A stretch of 64,000 nucleotides of DNA from Gammaproteobacteria bacterium. GTDB taxonomy: Bacteria; Pseudomonadota; Gammaproteobacteria; Steroidobacterales; Steroidobacteraceae. Location of the stretch: positions 1 through 64,000 of the forward strand of contig JAJFKF010000141.1 of assembly GCA_021773365.1 (NCBI GenBank). Reading direction: 5' to 3'. Under the pieces are notes generated by a model that ran no database searches, had not been told where the DNA came from, and was given only the letters and a program-made list of their open reading frames with translations. Below, piece after piece: positions 8,467-16,214 of the stretch (position 1 is the first letter of the stretch; each line of letters starts with the position of its first letter). Both the position numbers and the translations under genes were made by a program.

Positions 8467-9186
8467 CTATTCGATCCGGCGCACCACCTTTCCCGCCTCG
8501 TCCATGAACTCGATGCTGGGCTGACCAGACTCGCTGACCTTCAGCAGCAGCCGTACCCTGCCCTGCTTGTCGGCCAGCTTCACCAGCGACTCGCCCAGTT
8601 GTTTGCCGGCGAAGAAGCGCTCCGGCACCGGATGCGGACCCCAGGACTTCGCGATTTCCCCGATCTCGGCGCGGATCTCCCGTCGCTCCTCGTCGCTGGT
8701 GGCCCGCGCAAGCTTGTCGCTGAGCTGCACCACCGGGCCAAGCGATTCGCTCGGGCGGTCCCATACGCGCAGGCCGGCTGTTCGCTCGCCGTTCTGCTCG
8801 CCGTAAAGCAGGCTGATGGTCTGGTCCTGCTTGTACTGATCGAAGGTCAGGCCGGCGCGCGCGCTGTAGCTGTCACCCTCCTGGCGACTGGAGAAGGTCA
8901 TGCCGCCCACCTCGTCGCCATCGTCGTTCATGAACCAGAAGCCGCCGTCGTTGCGGCTGGGATGCTTGAATTCCCTGCCGCCCCAGTACAGCCCGGCAGC
9001 GCGCGCCTTGCTGGCAATGACCACACGCGGCTTGCCATCGGGCTCGACGATGTTGATGCGCTGAACGTTGATCTCTTCGAAGTCGGTGACCTTCGGCGCG
9101 GCCCGCCCCCAGGCCATGAAGATCAGACCGGCACTGAGGGCTGCCAGCCACAGGATCAGCAGGTTCTTGCCGGTGACTGCACTCAT
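8467..9186 (-). CDS. RIN-family membrane-anchored protein, copy 1 (unknown function)
   Basis: 239 residues from an ATG at 9186 with a GAGGAG site. Residues 6-27 form one hydrophobic helix, an uncleaved anchor or signal. The rest is soluble, probably periplasmic. The sequence opens with EINVQRINIVEPDGKPRVVI, continues with an AGLYWGG patch and a GGFWFMNDDGDEVGG patch, then FDQYKQDQTISLLYGE, and ends with LLLKVSESGQPSIEFMDEAGKVVRRI. The repeated short strand-turn units (D/N-G-x-P-R, D-x-x-G-x) look like an all-beta repeat fold. Two paralogs occur in this window (29754-30452 and 38634-39362). This copy is much closer to the third than to the second. I know of no characterised member. Here its neighbours are a PhzF-like gene and a YkgJ-like gene, without an obvious operon. 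Confidence 0.85.
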   Translation of the reverse strand: MSAVTGKNLLILWLAALSAGLIFMAWGRAAPKVTDFEEINVQRINIVEPDGKPRVVIASKARAAGLYWGGREFKHPSRNDGGFWFMNDDGDEVGGMTFSSRQEGDSYSARAGLTFDQYKQDQTISLLYGEQNGERTAGLRVWDRPSESLGPVVQLSDKLARATSDEERREIRAEIGEIAKSWGPHPVPERFFAGKQLGESLVKLADKQGRVRLLLKVSESGQPSIEFMDEAGKVVRRIE

Positions 9187-9270
9187 CGTCGTCTCCTCGT
9201 GCGGTGTTGCCCGTAACAACGATGCACGAGGCGTGCGGTTCCGCTATCGCGGACGACCGCGCAAGGGAAT

Positions 9271-10182
9271 TCAATCCGCTGAACGCACGCCGGACCAGGT
9301 GATGACGGCATCTCCGAGGATGCGCACGGCCTGCGGCACATTCGCCTCGCATAGCACCTCCACGTCCACCACACCCGGCCGGCCGACGAAGGCGCCCTGG
9401 TGACCGCGAAAGCACATCCTGCCGGCCTGTGGCGCCAGTAATCCATGCTGCACGAGGTACACGCCGAGCATGGCGTGGGTGTTGCCGCTGACCGGGTCCT
9501 CGGGAATGCCCATGACCGGACAGAACAGGCGTGCGCGGGTTACGGCCCGCGGCTGTCCCGACTCCAGCGCAAAAACAAAGTAGCCCTCGGCACCAATTTC
9601 CGGCGAGAGGCGTTTCAACGTCTCGAAATCGGGCCTGAGCGCTGACAGGGTGTCCGGAGAGCGCACGCCGATGAGCAGGCGCGGCGCTTTCTGCGCCACT
9701 AGTTGCAGGGGAAACTGCGGATGCACGTCGGCGCCGGACAGGCCCAGCGCCGAAAATACCGCCGTGTGGTGCTGCGCTGAAAACATCGGACCCAGCACCG
9801 GCGCGGGCTGGGTGATGGCGATGCGGTAATCGCCGTCGGCCTGCAGCGTCTCGATTTCGACAGGGCCGATGCCGGTCATCAGTCGCTGACGCGGCGAACT
9901 CAGGCCTTCTATTTTCGCGCGAACGTACTGTGCGGCCACCGTGGCGTGGCCAACGAAGGTAGTCTCGCGGCGGGGCGTGAGATAGCGCACCTGCGCGTCG
10001 CAGCCGCCCTGCTCTGCGGGCAGCACGAAGGCCGTGTCGGGTGGATCCAGCGTGTCGGCCATGGTGCGCATCTGCGCATCGGAAAGGCCCTGCGCATCAA
10101 GCACCACGCCCGCGGGATTGCCACCGGAGGCCTCGCGGGTGAAGGCGCTGACTTGAAATACACGCTGCGGCGATAAAATCAT
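9271..10182 (-). CDS. PhzF-family isomerase/epimerase-like protein
   Basis: 303 residues. The N-terminal pattern FTREASGGNPAGVVLDAQGL, then TFVGHATVAAQYV and the C-terminal PVSGNTHAMLGVYLV block place it firmly in the PhzF family (diaminopimelate-epimerase fold, two similar halves). PhzF itself isomerises trans-2,3-dihydro-3-hydroxyanthranilate in phenazine synthesis; most homologs have unknown substrates. The usual catalytic Glu in the N-terminal half (S-E-T in the family) is here Asp (PPDTAFV), so activity may differ. No phenazine genes lie nearby. It is divergent from rdgC, and a -10-like TATACT sits only seven bases before the ATG. Confidence 0.88.
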   Translation of the reverse strand: MILSPQRVFQVSAFTREASGGNPAGVVLDAQGLSDAQMRTMADTLDPPDTAFVLPAEQGGCDAQVRYLTPRRETTFVGHATVAAQYVRAKIEGLSSPRQRLMTGIGPVEIETLQADGDYRIAITQPAPVLGPMFSAQHHTAVFSALGLSGADVHPQFPLQLVAQKAPRLLIGVRSPDTLSALRPDFETLKRLSPEIGAEGYFVFALESGQPRAVTRARLFCPVMGIPEDPVSGNTHAMLGVYLVQHGLLAPQAGRMCFRGHQGAFVGRPGVVDVEVLCEANVPQAVRILGDAVITWSGVRSAD

Positions 10183-10189
10183 GGCGCGC

Positions 10190-10195
10190 AGTATA
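10190..10195 (-). promoter_or_regulatory. Candidate -10 box of the phzF-like gene (possible leaderless mRNA)
   Basis: On the minus strand TATACT ends seven bases before the ATG at 10182. Transcription normally starts six to eight bases after a -10 box, which would put +1 at or next to the A of the start codon. I see no Shine-Dalgarno site before that ATG. The -35 region is poor. Confidence 0.3.
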
Positions 10196-10224
10196 GCGGC
10201 GCATGCCGTTCGCGCATCCCGCGT

Positions 10225-10230
10225 TATACT
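10225..10230 (+). promoter_or_regulatory. Candidate -10 box of rdgC
   Basis: TATACT lies 24 bases before the rdgC ATG, in the 72-base divergent spacer. The -35 position has no good match to TTGACA. Confidence 0.33.
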
Positions 10231-10254
10231 CCGCGCCCTTTTGCGGTCCTCCTC

Positions 10255-11193
10255 ATGTGGTTCAAGAATCTCGTCATCTATCGCCTGCCCGCCGACTGGT
10301 CACTCACCGCGGCTGAACTGGAAGAGCGCCTTGCGCGCCGCCCCCTGCAGCCCTGTACGGGCTACGACCTGCAGACCCGCGGCTGGGTGCCGCCTGCCGG
10401 CGCCACCGGCGACGGCCGTTACGTGCGCACCGTGCAGGGTCATCATCTGCTGGCGCTGGGCGTGCACCAGAAAATCCTGCCGGCTGCGGTCATCAACCAG
10501 ATGGCTAAGGATCGCGCCGTCGAGCTGGCCGCGCAGCAGGGTCACCCGGTGGGACGCCGGCAGATGCGCGAACTGAAGGAACGGGTGGGCGATGAACTGC
10601 GCGCGAAGGCGCTCACCCGTCGCAGCGAGATGCGTGCCTGGCTGGATCCGGAGCGTGGCCGTTTCATTGTCGATGCGGCGAGCACCACGAAGGCCGAAGA
10701 GCTGGTGGAGACGCTGCGCGACACGCTGGGCACCTTCGCCGTGCAGCTGCTGGATACCACGCACTCGCCTGCCGCCGCCATGGGATCGTGGCTGCTGGCG
10801 GGGCGCGCTCCCGGACGGTTCAATATCGAACAGGACCTGGAACTGCAGGCCAGGGACGACAGCAAGTCGGCGGTGAAGTATGTCCGCCACCCGCTGGACG
10901 GCAAGGACATTCACAAGCACATCTCCGGCGGCAAGAGCGTGGTGCGCCTGGGACTGAGCTGGCACGCGCGCGTGGCGCTGGTGCTGAATGCCGAACTGCA
11001 GGTCAGGCGCGTACAGTTCCTGGATGTGGACGAGGACAAGGCCGAATCGCAGCACGAGGCTGATGAGCAGTTCGACGTGGACTTCGCGCTGATGAGCGGC
11101 GAAGTGGGGCAGATGCTCGATGAACTGGTGGCGGCGCTGGGCGGGGAGAACAAGGACGAGCACGAGGCGGAGATCAACGTCAAGGTCGCATAG
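10255..11193 (+). CDS. rdgC: Recombination-associated protein RdgC
   Basis: 312 residues, close to the usual ~300. The opening MWFKNLVIYRL, the CTGYDLQTRGWVPP block, the HHLLALGVHQKILPAAVINQM stretch and the C-terminal DVDFALMSGEVGQMLDELV are hallmark RdgC segments. RdgC forms a ring-shaped dimer around duplex DNA and restrains RecA loading and strand exchange. It is a cytoplasmic, nucleoid-associated protein of gammaproteobacteria and betaproteobacteria. The gene stands alone, convergent with the amidohydrolase operon 55 bases downstream. A Glu/Asp-rich tail (ENKDEHEAEINVKVA) extends slightly beyond the core. Confidence 0.96.
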   Translation: MWFKNLVIYRLPADWSLTAAELEERLARRPLQPCTGYDLQTRGWVPPAGATGDGRYVRTVQGHHLLALGVHQKILPAAVINQMAKDRAVELAAQQGHPVGRRQMRELKERVGDELRAKALTRRSEMRAWLDPERGRFIVDAASTTKAEELVETLRDTLGTFAVQLLDTTHSPAAAMGSWLLAGRAPGRFNIEQDLELQARDDSKSAVKYVRHPLDGKDIHKHISGGKSVVRLGLSWHARVALVLNAELQVRRVQFLDVDEDKAESQHEADEQFDVDFALMSGEVGQMLDELVAALGGENKDEHEAEINVKVA

Positions 11194-11248
11194 CGGCCGC
11201 GAACATCTGATAGCCCTTTGCGCCCGGCAGGTTGCGGGCGGCGGGACT

Positions 11249-12655
11249 TCAGCGATAGGCGGGCGGATAGGCTTGCCGCGGGTTCATGTAGCGGTCTCGC
11301 AGTTCGGTGCGCCGTGAGGTCATGGGCTGCTCTACACCACCGATGAAAACCGCCACCGGCCAAGACAGGGTCTCCAGTGGATCGCCGCTCCACAGCACCA
11401 CGTCCGCATCCTTGCCCACCTCCAGCGAACCGGTGCGATCCGCGACGCCCCAGATGCGGGCGGGGTTGAGCGTGATGGCTCTCAGGGCCGCGGCGTACGG
11501 CAGGCCATAGGGAACCGCCGTGCCGGCGTTCAAACGAACCGGGCGCACGCTGTTGAAGTTCGGCGAGGCCTTGATGGCGATCAGGACACCAGCCGCCTGC
11601 AGGCGCGCCGCATTGTCCAGGCGCGCCTGCAGGGTCTCGAAGGCGCGGGGCAGGTCGTCCTGCGGATCGATCAGCACTGGCACCTGTGCGGCGGCAATTT
11701 CATCGGCCACCCGCCAGCCCTCCTCGACGTTCTCCAGAATGACGCGCACCTTCTCCGCGCGCGCCAGCGCCAGCACCTGGCGGATATCGGCGGCGCGGCT
11801 GGCGCGCACCAGCAGCGGCGTGCGGCCCTGCACCACCGGCACCAGCGCTTCCAGATCGATCCGCGACAGGTCGTAGTCGCGTGTCGCTCCGCGTACAAAG
11901 GCATCACGATGCGCCGCGTAGTGCCGGGCGTCGGCCAGGGCCGCCTTGAGCAGCACGATGGCCGCGCCGCGCGAGCCGCCCGCCTTCTCGGCGCCAGCCT
12001 CGCCGAAATTCCAGATCACCGCGGCCGCGGTGCGCAGCAGCGGATCGGCATCGCCCGCCGCCAGCCGCACCACTGCCGCCTGCCCGGCAAACAATGCCGG
12101 GTGCGTGCTGTCGCCATCGCCGCCGCCCTGCAGGGCGGCGTGGTCCACATGCTGGTACTGCTCATCGTGCTCGCAGCCATCACCGCCGGTGTAGACCCGC
12201 CCGGCGATGGGCACGATGGCGGCATGCGTCACGCCGGTCAGGCGCGCCACGGCCACATGCGTGGAAGCGGGATTGATGCCGTACTGCAGATCGAATCCGG
12301 CGCCCAGATGGTCGCCGCTTTCGTCGTCGCGCGTCTCGGCCACCAGATTGATCTCGTTCACCATCAGATTGGTGGAGGGCGCGAACAGGCCCGGCGTCAC
12401 CACCTTGCCGGCGGCGTCGATCACCCGCGCATCCCGCGGCACCTGTACATCCGGACCCAGTGCGACGATGCGTCCATCGCGCATGAGCAGGGTGCCGCGC
12501 GGTATGGCCTCGCCGGAGACCGTTTCCAGCCGCGCATGGATAATGGCCACGGTCTGTGCCGCGGCCGGCTGCGCCGGCATGAGGAGCATCACCGTCGCCA
12601 GAACCGCCAAAACCGTAGGAACCGCAAGAATACCTGCAGAATTTCGCTGTTTCAT
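11249..12655 (-). CDS. Amidohydrolase-like protein lacking metal ligands (pseudoenzyme)
   Basis: 468 residues, starting at 12655 with the ATG overlapping the stop of the preceding gene (ATGA). A signal peptide covers residues 1-34. The fold markers of the imidazolonepropionase-like amidohydrolase family are present at both ends: RGTLLMRDGRIVALG, AAGKVVTPGLF, and the C-terminal ITLNPARIWGVADRTGSLEVGKDADVVLWSGDP. The metal-binding HxH that normally follows TPG is replaced (TPGLFAPSTN). The later His and Asp ligands are also absent: the equivalent region reads VLIDPQDD and IAIKASPNFNS. It is therefore unlikely to be a metallohydrolase. Coupling to the active-looking paralog just upstream suggests that the two form a heteromer, with this one as a regulatory or structural subunit. 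Confidence 0.85.
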   Translation of the reverse strand: MKQRNSAGILAVPTVLAVLATVMLLMPAQPAAAQTVAIIHARLETVSGEAIPRGTLLMRDGRIVALGPDVQVPRDARVIDAAGKVVTPGLFAPSTNLMVNEINLVAETRDDESGDHLGAGFDLQYGINPASTHVAVARLTGVTHAAIVPIAGRVYTGGDGCEHDEQYQHVDHAALQGGGDGDSTHPALFAGQAAVVRLAAGDADPLLRTAAAVIWNFGEAGAEKAGGSRGAAIVLLKAALADARHYAAHRDAFVRGATRDYDLSRIDLEALVPVVQGRTPLLVRASRAADIRQVLALARAEKVRVILENVEEGWRVADEIAAAQVPVLIDPQDDLPRAFETLQARLDNAARLQAAGVLIAIKASPNFNSVRPVRLNAGTAVPYGLPYAAALRAITLNPARIWGVADRTGSLEVGKDADVVLWSGDPLETLSWPVAVFIGGVEQPMTSRRTELRDRYMNPRQAYPPAYR

Positions 12656-14109
12656 GGGTGAAACTCCCCCTCGCCGGGCTGACCAAGTTCGAAATCGGAA
12701 ACGGGCTGAAATTCCGGATCATGGCGGTCGTACACCTTCGCCCCGTCGATGAACACCTGCTCGGCCAGCGTGTACACGCTGAAAGGATCCCCGCTCCACA
12801 GCACCACGTCGGCCATTTTTCCCGGTTCCAGCGTGCCTGTTTGTCCAGAAATACCCAGCGCGCGCGCGGGATTGGCCGTGATCCAGGCGATGGCGTCGGC
12901 GCGCGAAATCACGATACCGGCCTCCAGTCCCGCAGCCAGCGCAATAGCCGCCTCCTGGTTCAGGCGCTGGATCATTGTCGGATCATCCGAATGCACCACC
13001 ACGCAGCCGCCGGCGCGATGCACCATTGCCGCGTTGGCGCCAATGCCGTCCATGGCCTCCATCTTCATGCCGCCGCGCTCGGCCCAGACGGCGACACAGA
13101 CATTCTCGCGCGCCAGCAGATCGGCGATCTTGTAGGCCTCCACGGCATGATGAAAAGCCGTGATATGCACATCGAACTCATCCGCCAGATCGAGCATCAG
13201 CGCCATCTCGTCGGCGCGGTAGCAGTGGTTGTGGATCAGGATTTCACCGGCGCGCACGCCGGCCAGGGTGTCGAGCGTCAGATCCCGTCTGGGCGGCTCG
13301 GCCTGCTCGCCGCGTTCAATTTTGTCTCGATACTGTTCCCACTTGCGGGCGTACTCCGCGGCATCGATCCAGGCCTTGCGGTAGCCGAGTACATTGCCCA
13401 TGGCGGTGGACGGCAGTCGACCCTTGCGTCCATAGACGCGCTTTGGGTTCTCGCCGCAGGCCATCTTCAGTCCATACGGCGCATCGGGAAATTTCATGCC
13501 GCGCACGGTGACGGCAGGCACATTCTTCAGTGTCACTGTGCGGCCGCCGAAGAGATTGGCGGAGCCAGGCAGAATCTGCATTGCCGTTACGCCCCCCGCC
13601 CGCGCCCGCTGGAAGCCGGGATCCTGCGGCCAGATCGAATGTTCAGCCCACACCCCGGCGGTGTTCGGATCGGTCATTTCATTGCCGTCCTGACGAATAC
13701 TCACGCCCGGCGACGGGTACACCCCGAGATGCGAGTGCGCATCGATAATGCCCGGCGTCACCCACTTGCCACGGCCGTCGATTCGCATCGCGCCGGCAGG
13801 CACGGACGTCGCCGCATCACCGACGGCCGTGATACGCCCGGCGGACATCACCACCACGCCGTTGTCGATCTGTTCGCCGGTGGCGGTGAGCACCGTTGCG
13901 CCGACAATGGCCGTAGGCTGCGAGGGCAGCGGCCCATAGGTACTGGGAAAGGGATTGCGATCGGCCTGCGGATCCAGCGCCCGCGGCAACGGCAAGGCCA
14001 CTGTTTTTCCTGCCGCTGGATCAGGCCCGGGAGGCACGCCGGCACAGCCGGCGATCACGACGGCGGCGGACAACAGTCCTGCCGTCAACGGTTGCAGTTG
14101 CATCTTCAT
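12652..14109 (-). CDS. Lipoprotein amidohydrolase (imidazolonepropionase-like)
   Basis: 485 residues from an ATG at 14109 preceded by GGAGGA. The N-terminus is a lipoprotein signal with lipobox VIAGC. The metal site is intact: TPGIIDAHSHLG gives HxH, then ILIHNHCYRADE, DVHITAFHHAVEAYKI, and a final VVHSDDP Asp. The C-terminal ITANPARALGISGQTGTLEPGKMADVVLW closes the small beta domain. Enzymes of this group cleave cyclic amides, dipeptides or imides; the substrate here is not evident. It starts one base after the ABC permease stop and overlaps the next gene by four bases, so it is in the same operon as the importer and aminotransferase. A lipid anchor would place it in the periplasm, working before import. 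Confidence 0.9.
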   Translation of the reverse strand: MKMQLQPLTAGLLSAAVVIAGCAGVPPGPDPAAGKTVALPLPRALDPQADRNPFPSTYGPLPSQPTAIVGATVLTATGEQIDNGVVVMSAGRITAVGDAATSVPAGAMRIDGRGKWVTPGIIDAHSHLGVYPSPGVSIRQDGNEMTDPNTAGVWAEHSIWPQDPGFQRARAGGVTAMQILPGSANLFGGRTVTLKNVPAVTVRGMKFPDAPYGLKMACGENPKRVYGRKGRLPSTAMGNVLGYRKAWIDAAEYARKWEQYRDKIERGEQAEPPRRDLTLDTLAGVRAGEILIHNHCYRADEMALMLDLADEFDVHITAFHHAVEAYKIADLLARENVCVAVWAERGGMKMEAMDGIGANAAMVHRAGGCVVVHSDDPTMIQRLNQEAAIALAAGLEAGIVISRADAIAWITANPARALGISGQTGTLEPGKMADVVLWSGDPFSVYTLAEQVFIDGAKVYDRHDPEFQPVSDFELGQPGEGEFHP

Positions 14110-14110
14110 A

Positions 14111-14950
14111 TCAGGATTCCTCCACGGTTCCGCCAAACAGTCGCGCCCGGCGTCGGCGCATCAGCTCCACCATCCACAGCAGCAGCACCGACAGCAGGAA
14201 CAGCAGCGTCGCCGCCGCGGTAATTGCCGGACTGATCTGGTCATGCACCCCGTCGAACATCTGCAGCGGCAGGGTTTTCTGCCCGGCGCCCGCCAGCAGC
14301 AGCGCCAGGACGATCTCGTCGAACGAAGTGGTGAATGCAAACACCGCCGCGGCGAACACGCCCGGCGCAATCAGCGGCAACAGGATCCGGCGCAGCACCG
14401 TCAGCGGCGGCGCACCGAGACTGGAGGCGGCGCGCAGCAGACTGACATCGAAGCCCCGCAGCGTCGCATGCACCACGATCACCACGAAAGGCGTGGCCAG
14501 TATGGTGTGGCCGAGCACCAGCCCAAGGAAACTATGCGCCAGTCCCAGCGGCGCGAACAGGTAGTACACCGCTACTGCGACAATAATCACCGGCACGAAC
14601 ATGGGCGCCAGCAGCAGCGCAATCATCAATGGTTTCAGCTTCGAACTGAGCCGCGCCAGACCAAGCGCCGCCAGCGTACCCAGCGGCGTGGCCAGTGCGG
14701 TGGTCGCGGCTGCAACGACCAGGCTGTTGCAAAAAGCGGTGCTCCATCCAGAGGAGCCAAACAGATCCTCATACCAGCGCAACGACACGCCGGACAGCGG
14801 ATAGCTCAGGAACGCGCCGGCATTGAACGACAGCGGCACGACCGCGAGGATGGGCAACAGCAGAAAGGCGCAGACCAGCGCGCCGAAGACATACAGCCCC
14901 ACGCGCGCGACCCGCGTGCCCGGCGTCAGATATGCACCGCGGGCGTTCAT
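14111..14950 (-). CDS. ABC transporter permease, PotC/YdcV type
   Basis: 279 residues. The start at 14950 overlaps the previous permease stop by four bases. Six membrane helices are visible. The binding-protein-dependent permease signature (EAA loop) is seen as LLRAASSLGAPPLTVLRRILLPLIAPG, which contacts the ATPase. The sequence matches the PotC half of spermidine/putrescine-type importers. It works with the second permease, the ATPase and the lipoprotein binding protein directly upstream in the same operon. The ligand may be a polyamine, but many such operons carry other cationic or opine-like compounds. Confidence 0.92.
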   Translation of the reverse strand: MNARGAYLTPGTRVARVGLYVFGALVCAFLLLPILAVVPLSFNAGAFLSYPLSGVSLRWYEDLFGSSGWSTAFCNSLVVAAATTALATPLGTLAALGLARLSSKLKPLMIALLLAPMFVPVIIVAVAVYYLFAPLGLAHSFLGLVLGHTILATPFVVIVVHATLRGFDVSLLRAASSLGAPPLTVLRRILLPLIAPGVFAAAVFAFTTSFDEIVLALLLAGAGQKTLPLQMFDGVHDQISPAITAAATLLFLLSVLLLWMVELMRRRRARLFGGTVEES

Positions 14951-16209
14951 CGCATTGTCAACTCGCGCCGCCCGGACAGGCGTCCATGGACCAGCAGCAA
15001 TAACAGTGTCGCTGCCAGCAGCACCAGGCTCAGCGCCGCCGCCATGCCCCAGTTCAGCGACTGGTTGGTGTAGAAGGCAATGAAATAGCTGATCATCTGG
15101 TCTTCGGGACCGCCGACCAGCGCGGGCGTGATGTAGTATCCCAGCGCAAGAATGAAAACGATGAGCGCGCCCGCCGCCGCACCTGGCGCGGTCTGTGGAA
15201 AGTACACACGCCAGAAGGTCTGCAAGGGCGTCGCCCCCAGCGACAACGCCGCCCGTTGCGTGGCGGCCGGTACGCATTTCATCACCGCATACAACGGCAG
15301 GACAAAATACGGCAGCAGCACATGCGTCATGGCGATGTACACGCCGGTGCGGTTGTAGATCAGCTGCAGGGGCTCGGCGATGAGCCCCAGATCGCGCAGC
15401 AGATCGTTGATCAGTCCCCGATCCTGCAGCAGCACCATCCAGGCGGCGGTGCGCACCAGCACCGAGGTCCAGAACGGCACCAGGACGAAGACCAGCAGCA
15501 CATGCGCCACGCGCTCAGGCAGGTTCGCCAGCATGTAGGCCAGCGGATAGCCGAACAGTGCGCACAAGGCCGCGACCACCGCGCTGATCCAGAAGGTGCG
15601 CGCGAACACATCGATGAACACGGCCTGTTCCTGCGGCACAGGCTGCACCTGTCCGTCGGCGTCCGTTCTCAGATCGAGGGCGGCCAGCAGATAGAAGCCG
15701 GTGTACCCGTGCGCGGCCTGACGCATCGCTGCCCAGGTTTCGCGCTCACCCCAGCGCGGATCCAGCTGTATCAGCCCCGCAAGCGGTTCACTGCCAGGCG
15801 GCAGCGGCAATGCCACTGCAGTGCGAATCACCAGGGTGCGGGCGCCGGGAACGGCATAGTTCAACCGGCTGGCCGCGGTGCTCAATTGCCCGCTGCGTCG
15901 CGATGCGACCAGGTCCTCAACAAATAGGGAAGCTACGGCTTTGTCCGGCAGTCCCGTGCCGTCCCAGGCCCGTAGCGCCGCGGCAGTGGCCGGCCAGATC
16001 TGTGGTACCTCACGCTCCGTGAACCCACGCGCCAGCAGCAACGCAATGGGCACCAGGAAACTTACCAGCAGGAACAGCGCCAGCGGCACGATCAGGGCCA
16101 GCGCCATGCGCTTGCGACCGCGTTCCCCGCGCCTCAGGGCGCGGCGCAGACTGCCGGCATCGGAGGGCTGGTGCAAACCAGTGGACAAAGAGGCTTCCAG
16201 CGCCGGCAT
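14947..16209 (-). CDS. ABC transporter permease, PotB/YdcU type with large insert
   Basis: 420 residues, against about 280-320 for typical PotB proteins. The first helix (about 35-58) is followed by a ~150-residue soluble loop (from REVPQIWPAT to DADGQVQPVPQEQ). The remaining five helices come next, with the EAA motif (RAALSLGATPLQTFWRVYFPQTAPG). The long periplasmic loop between helix one and the rest is known in some YdcU-like proteins, but it is marked here. The stop overlaps the start of the next permease. It forms the transmembrane channel together with 14111-14950. Confidence 0.9.
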   Translation of the reverse strand: MPALEASLSTGLHQPSDAGSLRRALRRGERGRKRMALALIVPLALFLLVSFLVPIALLLARGFTEREVPQIWPATAAALRAWDGTGLPDKAVASLFVEDLVASRRSGQLSTAASRLNYAVPGARTLVIRTAVALPLPPGSEPLAGLIQLDPRWGERETWAAMRQAAHGYTGFYLLAALDLRTDADGQVQPVPQEQAVFIDVFARTFWISAVVAALCALFGYPLAYMLANLPERVAHVLLVFVLVPFWTSVLVRTAAWMVLLQDRGLINDLLRDLGLIAEPLQLIYNRTGVYIAMTHVLLPYFVLPLYAVMKCVPAATQRAALSLGATPLQTFWRVYFPQTAPGAAAGALIVFILALGYYITPALVGGPEDQMISYFIAFYTNQSLNWGMAAALSLVLLAATLLLLLVHGRLSGRRELTMR

Positions 16210-16214
16210 CCGCT

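Noticed and set aside
9271-10182. Phenazine biosynthesis locus, because of the PhzF-like gene
   Set aside because: No other phz gene is present; PhzF homologs are widespread outside phenazine pathways.
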